From a virus, in the IMG/VR virus record IMGVR_UViG_3300028394_000266, positions 1 through 27,435 of that record: DNA of 27,435 bases. One strand, written 5' to 3'. Below, one piece after another: positions 1 to 6,259 of this stretch. How positions within the stretch are numbered: position 1 is the stretch's first letter; each line of letters starts with the position of its first letter. Below the pieces are notes generated by a model that was not told the origin of the DNA, searched no databases, and saw nothing but the letters and a program-made list of their open reading frames with translations. The position numbers and the translations under genes were made by a program.

Positions 1-143
1 TGCCGTATGATTCCGCCGCGCTGGCGTGTATCTGGAGTGTTTCCATTATGTGGGCAACAAACCGCATTGAACTTTGTCCAGCCACTTGGTGTGCTTTTGC
101 GTTTTGCAGGAAGGTACGAATAGATTGCGTCAACTATACTCAT
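1..143 (-). CDS. gp61: DNA primase, gp61-like (N-terminal fragment, runs off the left edge)
   Basis: The first 47 codons of a gene continuing beyond base 1. The start MSIVDAIYSYLPAKRK is followed by a stretch with W22, F25, C29, C30, P31, H32 and then D38, R40, R42, G43, G44. This resembles the N-terminal zinc-binding segment of T4 gp61-type primases (a CP..C/H pair, then D.....RGG). In T4, gp61 makes RNA primers together with helicase gp41. Too short to exclude another zinc-ribbon protein. The ATG lies only 8 nt downstream of a sigma-70-like -10 box, with no Shine-Dalgarno sequence, so the mRNA is probably leaderless. The start is supported because the zinc motif begins near residue 22, leaving little room for a later start. 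It follows the 277-residue structural gene after 11 nt but has its own early promoter, so the two are probably expressed at different times. Confidence 0.6.
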   Translation of the reverse strand, partial: MSIVDAIYSYLPAKRKSTPSGWTKFNAVCCPHNGNTPDTRQRGGIIR

Positions 144-151
144 GTATAGTT

Positions 152-180
152 ATTTTAGTTTCTTATGATGATTTTGTCAA
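152..180 (-). promoter_or_regulatory. sigma-70-like early promoter for the primase gene
   Basis: On the minus strand, TTGACA (175-180, perfect consensus -35) and TAAAAT (152-157, -10) are separated by exactly 17 bp. The -35 lies inside the 3' end of the 277-residue gene and the -10 overlaps its stop codon. The -10 ends 8 nt before the primase ATG, so transcription should start at or within about two bases of the start codon. Recognition by the host housekeeping sigma factor is inferred from the consensus match. Confidence 0.7.
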
Positions 181-988
181 GATTTCCGGTAAGAGTGCGA
201 TAAGGCTCTACAGGCTCGATATACTTCTTATATTTGAAACGAACATAGTTATATTCGCCAGATACTGTAACGGCATCGTCAACTGGATCCCATGTGCTAG
301 CATTAACGACAACTGTATTAACTAGTGTCCATTTTACATCACCTGCATTACTCTTATTGGCGGTGACATAGATTAATACATTACCGTTAAATCCTGTTTT
401 AGGATATATTTCACATGTGATTGAGCGTGTTGGTGCGTCTTCATAATCTTCGTTTATTCTAGTGCCAAACTGTCCAATCTCACTAAAATAGGCGTTGGCA
501 TCAAACTCATAATTGAATACGTTAAGCACATCTGTAAAGTCTGGAGCTTCATTATACCCGTTTAACAAATCACAAGTGGCAACTAGACCAAACTGACTAT
601 CTGAATATAAAGGATAATCTACGGCATTCTTAGTCATTTTAACTGCAACACCAAGTTGTTGAGGATCAATCTTAGCAATAGTCTCTGCAGGTATTACTAC
701 TGACATAGTTCCTACAAGATAGTTACCGTTCATATCTCGTGCCATTGTACCAGCTACTTCAAATAGTTTTTTACGATCGTAATCAAAGAACATGGCTGTG
801 ATAGTTGCGCCACTAACGTCATAACGTCGTTGGTCTGAGTTTCTAATCTCAAACTCTATAGTATTTCTAATACCTTTGTATAACTTAATTGTTCTTGTGT
901 ACACTTGTCTAAACTCCGTGGTAAATCCCGCCATATCTGTCGTGACCGTGATCCGATTTGGTACTAAATAAAATTGAATTTTTTGCAT
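155..988 (-). CDS. probable virion structural protein (277 aa, conserved in marine T4-like phages)
   Basis: The start MQKIQFYLVPNRITVTTD and the closing LDKIIIRN fit a family of marine T4-like phage structural proteins that I recall from general knowledge but could not check by search. The protein is rich in beta-type residues and aromatic/polar alternation (for example YRTLTGNLDKIIIRN), with no enzymatic motif, signal peptide or membrane segment. A late-type box, CATAAATA, lies 33 nt upstream, which supports late expression and a virion role. No Shine-Dalgarno is visible before the ATG, so the start is less certain; the next Met is at residue 19 (MAGFTTEFR). It may be a fibre-associated or baseplate protein. 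Confidence 0.6.
   Translation of the reverse strand: MQKIQFYLVPNRITVTTDMAGFTTEFRQVYTRTIKLYKGIRNTIEFEIRNSDQRRYDVSGATITAMFFDYDRKKLFEVAGTMARDMNGNYLVGTMSVVIPAETIAKIDPQQLGVAVKMTKNAVDYPLYSDSQFGLVATCDLLNGYNEAPDFTDVLNVFNYEFDANAYFSEIGQFGTRINEDYEDAPTRSITCEIYPKTGFNGNVLIYVTANKSNAGDVKWTLVNTVVVNASTWDPVDDAVTVSGEYNYVRFKYKKYIEPVEPYRTLTGNLDKIIIRN
963..970 (+). promoter_or_regulatory. candidate late promoter box for the plus-strand gene at 1027
   Basis: ACTAAATA on the plus strand matches the NNTAAATA form found before many late genes in this window. It lies inside the 5' end of the minus-strand structural gene and would give a leader of about 50 nt before the ATG at 1027. One box in AT-rich DNA can be chance. 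Confidence 0.4.
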
Positions 989-1021
989 TGGACTATTTTT
1001 TCACTTATGAAGGTCATACAG

Positions 1022-1029
1022 TATTTATG
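1022..1029 (-). promoter_or_regulatory. late promoter box for the 277-residue structural gene
   Basis: The minus strand reads CATAAATA, a close match to the T4 late consensus TATAAATA. It is 33 nt upstream of the ATG at 988. The box physically overlaps the ATG of the plus-strand gene at 1027, so the two divergent genes share these bases. Confidence 0.55.
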
Positions 1030-1401
1030 GTAAAACTTACGGAAGAAATCAGAGAAAACTTCCCTTTTATATCGGTTGTTCACTATGGCGGCATTGAATA
1101 TGTCGGTGTAGTAATTAATCAAGATCAATATGTAACTAGCATCTATAACTACGAAGAGTTACGTACTGAATCGGATCGTAAGGTCTTTTTAGAACTAGGA
1201 GAAGTATGGTGGTGGGAATCAAATCGTACTATTCCAATCAGCATATTTCTAAAGAGCGAAATGGAAGCATTTCGCTACAGCATTATGACCATGAATACTA
1301 AGGATGTTACCGTAGTATTTGGGCCAACTGTTAATCTACATAATATGAGTATCAAACGTGTAAAACGTAAAATGATACAGCTAGTACGTCCTAAGCGTTA
1401 A
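1027..1401 (+). CDS. conserved phage protein of unknown function (124 aa)
   Basis: One of only two plus-strand genes. The open frame extends upstream to a TTG at 958, but that extension lies inside the opposite gene; the ATG at 1027 gives the natural start MVKLTEEIRENFPFISVV. The protein is compact, with a run of three Trp (GEVWWWESNR) and a basic tail (IKRVKRKMIQLVRPKR) suggesting nucleic-acid contact. I recall similar proteins in marine T4-like phages but no known function. It converges on the minus-strand DnaE-like gene, and the two stop codons share bases (1398-1401, TTAA). No terminator lies between them, so its transcript would run antisense into the replication operon. Confidence 0.7.
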   Translation: MVKLTEEIRENFPFISVVHYGGIEYVGVVINQDQYVTSIYNYEELRTESDRKVFLELGEVWWWESNRTIPISIFLKSEMEAFRYSIMTMNTKDVTVVFGPTVNLHNMSIKRVKRKMIQLVRPKR

Positions 1402-1976
1402 TTATACCCGTAACTAACGCCTTCGCAAATTAAATTCATCTGTACTACTATTGCCATTGCATAGGCTACAGCATGGGCTTTCTTAAAATAGTAATCGTCA
1501 TTCACGGGTTTCGTCCACACTTCCTTCATAATCGTCATCCAATCCTGCCCAATCAGGTGCCTCTTGGCAGGCCGAATCATAGCGAGGACCGCACTTAATT
1601 GTTCCACGGAAGTAGGGCAAGTCTTCTTCAGTACCGTCCCATGCCCGTTCAAATGAAATAACAGATTCACAAACTCGTCTTGTAAAAGTAAATCCCATAG
1701 TGGCTCAGTCTCCATTAATTGTTTCAAATGTTCTTCACTACGTACACCTTCATAAACTCCCACATTTAGAAAGTCTATTTTAAAATACCCTCTTTCTTCT
1801 GCTGTCTTGTATTCTATTGTTGATAAGTTATTGCGCTCGTCTTTAGGTATACTAGTAACATATATACCAGTATTATGAGGCTTTACTTGTCCGTTGTCAA
1901 TCCTACTAGCAGTAGTATGATTAAATAGTTCAAGCGCCTTGGTTCTGTCACTAAAGTCAATGTCAATATCAGGCAT
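1398..1976 (-). CDS. miniature DNA polymerase III alpha (DnaE)-like protein (192 aa)
   Basis: The protein strings together hallmark motifs of C-family polymerases in the correct order. PDIDIDF (residues 2-8) matches the palm motif with two catalytic Asp. HNTGIYV (34-40) resembles the H.aGvvi motif. FKIDFLNV (65-72) matches K.DFLGL, which carries the third catalytic Asp. LLFHLNGHG (105-113) followed by CPTSVEQLSAVLAMIRPAK (120-138) matches VFQ.ES.GM...PTSFEDL.AL.RPG. KKAHAVAYA (165-173) matches NKSHA.AYA. Normal DnaE is over 1000 residues, so fingers, PHP, tau-binding and OB domains are absent or reduced to stubs. Whether it polymerises, binds DNA or clamp, or is a repurposed relic is unknown. 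It is the last gene of the early operon, overlapping its upstream neighbour by 8 nt, and meets the plus-strand gene tail to tail. The motif reading is mine; the function is open. Confidence 0.75.
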   Translation of the reverse strand: MPDIDIDFSDRTKALELFNHTTASRIDNGQVKPHNTGIYVTSIPKDERNNLSTIEYKTAEERGYFKIDFLNVGVYEGVRSEEHLKQLMETEPLWDLLLQDEFVNLLFHLNGHGTVLKKTCPTSVEQLSAVLAMIRPAKRHLIGQDWMTIMKEVWTKPVNDDYYFKKAHAVAYAMAIVVQMNLICEGVSYGYN

Positions 1977-2163
1977 CGTTACCGTCCTTGTCCCATGTGG
2001 CTATCTTCTTCCATTGCAGTTTTCCTTCAGTTGTATACGGTACATACACTTCTCCAGTCTCTTTATCTGCCAACATCCACTTTCCAGGGCACTTGGTTTT
2101 AATAGTTAGTGTCTTGGCTTTTTTCAATTCTTCTGCTGTTGTTCCGTCTAGCAGTTTTCTCAT
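1969..2163 (-). CDS. small conserved phage protein (64 aa)
   Basis: A small protein starting MRKLLDGTTAEELKKAKTL, then a segment with CPGKWMLADKETGEVY and KLQWKKI. One Cys, several Trp and alternating charged/hydrophobic residues suggest a small beta fold. It resembles small unassigned ORFs of marine T4-like phages, from memory only. Coupling supports it as a real gene: its ATG overlaps the upstream stop as ATGA (2160-2163) and its own stop lies within the start of the DnaE-like gene. The tight link to that gene suggests a shared job, but no function can be assigned. Confidence 0.65.
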   Translation of the reverse strand: MRKLLDGTTAEELKKAKTLTIKTKCPGKWMLADKETGEVYVPYTTEGKLQWKKIATWDKDGNDA

Positions 2164-2897
2164 AATGATCCTTCATCGATTACCTGTTTAACTAAAGTTA
2201 AGTCTGCCGGGTAAGTTCTAAAACGTTTAGCCCAAAAGTCAGGATTCATTACTTCAAAAATAATATTTAACTGTTCATCGTTAAATTTACTTAACATACA
2301 CCGTCCACTTTCACTGTTCAATACTAACCACGGACTAATTTTACCGTCTTTAATATCATACACTGACCGATTTAAACTGACATATTTAAAATAGTGGTTC
2401 CATTGGCTGTTGTTAATATCGGCCCAATCCATCATTGTGGCAATACTTCGTTGTAGTGCTACTTCAGCAGGTTCTTTCTTGATTAGGTCTAATACATACT
2501 GATAATATAGTTCTTCTCTGCACCAATGGTCAAGTTTAACTCCACTAGTAACTACAAAATCAATATATCGATCTAAGTACAACGGATTAACATTGTGTAA
2601 GAAACTACCAAATTTTACAAATGCATTGTAGTATTGACTCTTGGCAAATTCCTCATAAGTTTTTGTAGTTTTTGCCTTTTGACTTAGTTGAAAAAATCTA
2701 ACATAAGTTTGATAACCTAGCTGAACATGTTTTTCAGTTTTGGCCATGTGCCGTCTTTTTTGTTCGCACATATGTACTGCCAGTGTGGATTCCTTAACAT
2801 AGGCACTGTTACAATATTGACATACATATGGCTTGTCTACGGCACTCAACTTAAATTTTATTCCTTTGTGTTGTTTTTCAAATACATCTAAATTCAT
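2160..2897 (-). CDS. zinc-finger protein of unknown function (245 aa)
   Basis: Near the N-terminus is a single C2H2/C2HC-type finger: C26 and C29 (YVCQYCNSAY), H42 and C44 (VHMCEQKRRH), with H50 as an alternative ligand, followed by a basic patch. The rest is a mostly helical, aromatic-rich domain (for example WCREELYYQYVLDLIKKEP and MMDWADINNSQWNHYFKY) with no enzymatic motif I recognise. It sits in the early operon between a possible clamp-loader subunit and two small genes, with ATGA overlaps on both sides, so it is probably translated in step with them. A DNA- or protein-binding role in replication or transcription is an inference from the finger and the context. Confidence 0.7.
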   Translation of the reverse strand: MNLDVFEKQHKGIKFKLSAVDKPYVCQYCNSAYVKESTLAVHMCEQKRRHMAKTEKHVQLGYQTYVRFFQLSQKAKTTKTYEEFAKSQYYNAFVKFGSFLHNVNPLYLDRYIDFVVTSGVKLDHWCREELYYQYVLDLIKKEPAEVALQRSIATMMDWADINNSQWNHYFKYVSLNRSVYDIKDGKISPWLVLNSESGRCMLSKFNDEQLNIIFEVMNPDFWAKRFRTYPADLTLVKQVIDEGSL

Positions 2898-3361
2898 AAC
2901 AGCTTTTTAATTTCTGCCTCACTCATCCCCAGATCTCTAGCTAACTCTTTAGCCTCTGCTGTGGTCATAAGCGTTGCTTGTAATTCTAATTCGTCGTCTT
3001 TCATTTGTGGATATACTGACTCTAAAAACTTGTATATTTTTCCATCACCGGACTTTTTCTTGTGTCCAATCCATTCATGAAAATAAATCTTTTTCTCATC
3101 ATTGCCGCACATAGCAAGCAAATACCATAGTAGTTTAGGATGTTTACTTAAACTAAAATAGTGTTTATTAAAGTATTCATTTGTTTTAAAAACTGCTAGT
3201 TCTTGTACATCTCTGTTGCTAGTTTTAATAGAACTAGCATATCTATTCAATAAGAAAAAACTCACCTGCTTTCGTTGTTCTTCGTCAAGGTCGTTCCATA
3301 GATCTCTTGCGCCCATATCAATTGCGCCAGTTAAGTCTTTGATTGCTAGTTTGTCACTCAT
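2894..3361 (-). CDS. possible clamp-loader small subunit (gp62-like), 155 aa
   Basis: A helical protein with a conserved-looking core (FFLLNRYASSIK, NEYFNKHYFSLSKHPKLLW, FHEWIGHKKK) and a C-terminal helix ending GMSEAEIKKLL. Layouts of this kind (NRY, then N..YN, then a HP.LLW helix, then a lysine-rich stretch) are annotated in T4-like phages as the small clamp-loader subunit, gp62, which works with ATPase gp44 to load the gp45 clamp. I assign it from memory of that pattern and from its place in the replication operon; there is no ATPase motif, as expected for gp62. The large subunit gp44 is not in this window. The gene overlaps both neighbours by 4 nt (ATGA). Confidence 0.5.
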   Translation of the reverse strand: MSDKLAIKDLTGAIDMGARDLWNDLDEEQRKQVSFFLLNRYASSIKTSNRDVQELAVFKTNEYFNKHYFSLSKHPKLLWYLLAMCGNDEKKIYFHEWIGHKKKSGDGKIYKFLESVYPQMKDDELELQATLMTTAEAKELARDLGMSEAEIKKLL

Positions 3362-3630
3362 AATGGTTTGTCTTTGCTAAGTCGATATATCATTATAGCA
3401 CGATCCAGAGCCTTTTGTAAAGTCACATTGGTCTTTGCTTCTCGCCGAATCTCGCCCCAGAGTTTACTATCCATTATGTGATCGTGCAATGGTCTTCCGT
3501 CCTCAGTTCTTGGATCGTGATTCCACCCAACTTCTTTACGAGTGCTCGGATTAGCGCCAATTTCGCGAGCATAAACTGTGCCGCCATCACGCTCGTATAT
3601 GTAGGTTGCTCCTGGTTTAAGACTGCCCAT
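3358..3630 (-). CDS. small conserved phage protein (90 aa)
   Basis: The open frame runs back to 3729, inside the upstream gene, but the ATG at 3630 starts one base after that gene's stop (TAA-T-ATG) and gives a sensible N-terminus, MGSLKPGATYIYERDGGTVY. The protein then has AREIGANPSTRKEVGWNHD and a helical C-terminus with KTNVTLQKALDRAIMIYRLS. I recall similar small proteins in marine T4-like phages, without function. Its stop overlaps the next start as ATGA, so translational coupling is likely. Confidence 0.65.
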   Translation of the reverse strand: MGSLKPGATYIYERDGGTVYAREIGANPSTRKEVGWNHDPRTEDGRPLHDHIMDSKLWGEIRREAKTNVTLQKALDRAIMIYRLSKDKPL

Positions 3631-3631
3631 A

Positions 3632-4138
3632 TTACAATAACTTATAGTGATCGATAACTTCGCTTTGACGACTAATATCTTTACAGAAAAATGCACACAT
3701 GGGCTTTTCGCCTTCGTGTAATGGAACACTGAGTAATTGATTATTTTTCATCTTTGGAAAATACCATTTAACATCATTGTAGACGTTTACAATTTCAATG
3801 TTTGCATAACCGTGTCTAAAAGCACTTAGGGGATTAAACAAAAATGCTTCAAAGCCTCTATCATTTAAACTAGTAAGTGGTAACACTTCAACTTCACTAC
3901 CGCATTCACTGTCCCCTACTGCTATACTCCAATCAACCGGCATAGTAACTTCATGTCCGCCAATATTTAAAACCATTGCAGGACTATTAAAACTCTCTAA
4001 GAATATTAACGGTATAAAAAAGAAATCGGGATTTTGTGGATCACTGTTATCTAGTACGCTAAAACGTATATCATCTTCTAATTCGTCGGGCATTTTAGAC
4101 AGATCAAATGTCTTGTCGTCTAGTGTTAAAATCATCAT
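3632..4138 (-). CDS. conserved phage protein of unknown function (168 aa)
   Basis: An acidic, mostly beta protein starting MMILTLDDKTFDLSKMP with a central GGHEVTMPVDWSIAVGD segment, then NDRGFEAFLFNP and a Cys-containing end (MCAFFCKDIS). No catalytic motif is recognised. The start is preceded by TAAGGAAAAATAATAATAAT, a Shine-Dalgarno with a long spacer. The same AATAAGGAAAAATAA string precedes the 2OG-oxygenase gene, so the two leaders look copied or under common selection. It is part of the early operon. Confidence 0.6.
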   Translation of the reverse strand: MMILTLDDKTFDLSKMPDELEDDIRFSVLDNSDPQNPDFFFIPLIFLESFNSPAMVLNIGGHEVTMPVDWSIAVGDSECGSEVEVLPLTSLNDRGFEAFLFNPLSAFRHGYANIEIVNVYNDVKWYFPKMKNNQLLSVPLHEGEKPMCAFFCKDISRQSEVIDHYKLL

Positions 4139-4155
4139 ATTATTATTATTTTTCC

Positions 4156-4785
4156 TTATTGTTGTTCTTTTGGAACTAGTATAGCATCAAATGCCATCAC
4201 AGTCCTATGCCCAATTCCTTTCCACGGATAGACAGTATGCGGTAAGTGACTTGGGAATACTACAACAGTACCGGGGGTAGGTGTGTATTTCCAAACATCA
4301 TTCATTATAAATTTACTAATATCTTTTGTCGCCGGCAATCTAAATAATATTTGACTGTCGCTAGGTTTGCTATTTTCTTCTAGCTCCGGTGCGCTAATAT
4401 ACATATTTCCGCTAAGGTGGCCGCCTGGGTGTGTATGCATTTCCTGGTAGTCACCTTCGTACTGTCGAATAGTCCAAATACTAACTACTTTAGGTTTGCA
4501 ATGTTTTAGCTCTTCAGTGCCTGATTGGCTAGATATAATCTCCATGTATCCTTGACAGATAGTTTCTAACCATGTGACTAACCAATCAACACCTAAGTTA
4601 ATAGAATTAGGATAAACTTGAATTTGCTGGCCGCCACGGATGCTTATCATTGGATTATCTGCATCATTTAAATCAGGCCGACCGTGTAACGATTCTGCTA
4701 GGCTATATATCTTACTAAACTCAACAGGGGGGATTTGATCAATAGCTAATACTGTTGGTTGAAAATAGGCTACTTTTAATGACAT
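4156..4785 (-). CDS. 2OG-Fe(II) oxygenase-like protein (209 aa)
   Basis: The C-terminal half has the double-stranded beta-helix signature of phage 2-oxoglutarate/Fe(II) dioxygenases. H117 and H119 lie in EMHTHPGGHLSG, followed by a beta strand (NMYISAP); the distal His is in PSHLPHTVYPW (H183), followed by R194 in HRTVMAFDA, the usual 2-oxoglutarate anchor. The canonical second ligand is Asp; here HTH offers His instead, as in some phage members, so activity is likely but unproven. Such enzymes are common in marine T4-like phages and their substrates (protein, nucleic acid or small molecule) are unknown. It lies between uvsW and small early genes, with the Shine-Dalgarno string AAGGAAAAATAA directly before the ATG. 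Confidence 0.8.
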   Translation of the reverse strand: MSLKVAYFQPTVLAIDQIPPVEFSKIYSLAESLHGRPDLNDADNPMISIRGGQQIQVYPNSINLGVDWLVTWLETICQGYMEIISSQSGTEELKHCKPKVVSIWTIRQYEGDYQEMHTHPGGHLSGNMYISAPELEENSKPSDSQILFRLPATKDISKFIMNDVWKYTPTPGTVVVFPSHLPHTVYPWKGIGHRTVMAFDAILVPKEQQ

Positions 4786-4798
4786 TTATTTTTCCTTA

Positions 4799-6259
4799 TT
4801 ATTGCCACGTTACTTTTTCTAAAGTAAACGGATACTTTGCTTCTTTATAAAACTTTTTGCGTTCAGTAAGATGACGCTTGGCATACTTGCATGAACTTGT
4901 TAGATCCCAGATCTGTACGAAGTCTTTGTCTTCTGCTTTTCTAATACCTCGCCCAATGCTTTGTATAACTCGGACAAAGCTCTTTCCGGGTTCCAAAAGA
5001 ACCAGATTAAAAATGCGGGGGATATTAAGACCCACAGCGGCCACACCGTAAGTCGCCACAATAACCTTATTAGTGCTTGTTTTAATTTCATCATATTCTT
5101 CTTTACGTTCAGTTAATTTTACATCCCCACTGACGAACACAGCATCCGGAATATGATCAATAATAAACTTTCCAGACTCAATTCTATTGACTAGAATCAA
5201 GGTGTTACCACTTTCTTTAATGTTACTGCACAGGTTAGAAATGTATGTCATTCTATCACTGTCTGTTACCAAATATTTCAATTCGTCCTGGTAACTACGA
5301 AATTCTTGTACGTCTACCATTTGCACAACGTTCACATGACATTGACTTAGCACACCTTTTTCTTGTAAGGCGTGTGCAGAAATTCTGTTAATGACAGGAC
5401 CAATAGTAGCTAAAATACTTTGAAATTCAATGTCTGCTTTAGGAACTGTGCCCGTTAGTCCCCAGCGTATTGGAGCATTGGCAAAGTTCATTGATAGTAG
5501 TTTTTTCAGTACTTCAGCTTTGGCTTGATGTACTTCGTCAATAATAACACATACTACTCCTTCAATAAACTCTGCTAGAGAGAGTGCTTCATTTTCAGCA
5601 CCTTTTTTCTCTAAAATATTCAAACTTTGCCATGTGCAGATAGTGTGCGTCCTGCCTATTTCTTTACGGTCGCCAAAGTAAACACCAACATCTAAACCCA
5701 CGTTAACATAGTCTTCTTCAGTTTGAACTACTAGACTCTTGTTAGGTACAATGACCAGTGTACGTCCATAAGGTTCACATAATTTGCTCAATGTAGCAGT
5801 GATAATGGTCTTACCAGCACCAGTTGCTAGCTCTTGTAGACCTTGTGGATGTTCCATGAACCCGTTAACTGCCGCAAGCTGATAGTCTCGCAATACAATA
5901 GGCTGTCCTTCAATTGGATGTCCTTTAGGCCATACTTTGCCTTGATCGGCCCAATAATTTTCTGTGATCTTTTCAAACTCAAATTTGTGATTTTCTCGTA
6001 AATCTTCTACTTCTGCAACATCGACACCACACTCATCAAGGATAGGTAGTATGACGTCTAAGTGATTGAGATAACCATTACCACCAAGGCCAAAGAAGGT
6101 GGTTGTACCGTCCCATCTACCTAGTTTATACTGAGGCATGTGTCTTGCATAAGGCAATTCAAATTTTAATTTGTTAGAAATTTTACGCCTAACTTCAACA
6201 CTTAGGCCTTCAATTTTTATATTGACTTCATCTCTAATGATTATTTTACAACTGGGCAA
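4799..6259 (-). CDS. uvsW: UvsW-like SF2 DNA/RNA helicase
   Basis: A complete SF2 helicase of 486 residues, close to T4 UvsW in size. The N-terminal domain has the UvsW-type run YARHMPQYKLGRWDG (38-51). Motif Ia region RDYQ follows, then Walker A ATGAGKT (145-151), DEVH (241-244), motif III TGT (269-271), and motif VI QSIGRGIRK (433-441). In T4, UvsW unwinds R-loops and branched DNA, helps fork regression and switches replication from origin to recombination mode. The start appears to be TTG (MPSCKIIIRDEV), preceded by a good Shine-Dalgarno (AAGGGAG) and lying inside the last 14 nt of the upstream 415-residue gene, so translation is probably coupled. The next ATG would remove conserved N-terminal residues. 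Confidence 0.95.
   Translation of the reverse strand: MPSCKIIIRDEVNIKIEGLSVEVRRKISNKLKFELPYARHMPQYKLGRWDGTTTFFGLGGNGYLNHLDVILPILDECGVDVAEVEDLRENHKFEFEKITENYWADQGKVWPKGHPIEGQPIVLRDYQLAAVNGFMEHPQGLQELATGAGKTIITATLSKLCEPYGRTLVIVPNKSLVVQTEEDYVNVGLDVGVYFGDRKEIGRTHTICTWQSLNILEKKGAENEALSLAEFIEGVVCVIIDEVHQAKAEVLKKLLSMNFANAPIRWGLTGTVPKADIEFQSILATIGPVINRISAHALQEKGVLSQCHVNVVQMVDVQEFRSYQDELKYLVTDSDRMTYISNLCSNIKESGNTLILVNRIESGKFIIDHIPDAVFVSGDVKLTERKEEYDEIKTSTNKVIVATYGVAAVGLNIPRIFNLVLLEPGKSFVRVIQSIGRGIRKAEDKDFVQIWDLTSSCKYAKRHLTERKKFYKEAKYPFTLEKVTWQ

Noticed and set aside
74-325. 83-residue plus-strand frame at the left edge
   Set aside because: It lies opposite the primase start and the structural gene end, with no signals and a random-like composition.
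1498-1698. 66-residue minus-strand frame inside the DnaE-like gene (a frameshift of a longer polymerase was considered)
   Set aside because: The main frame already holds all the motifs in order and runs intact from start to stop, so no frameshift is needed.
4900-5094. 64-residue membrane-like frame inside uvsW
   Set aside because: Shadow of uvsW in another frame on the same strand; no start signal.
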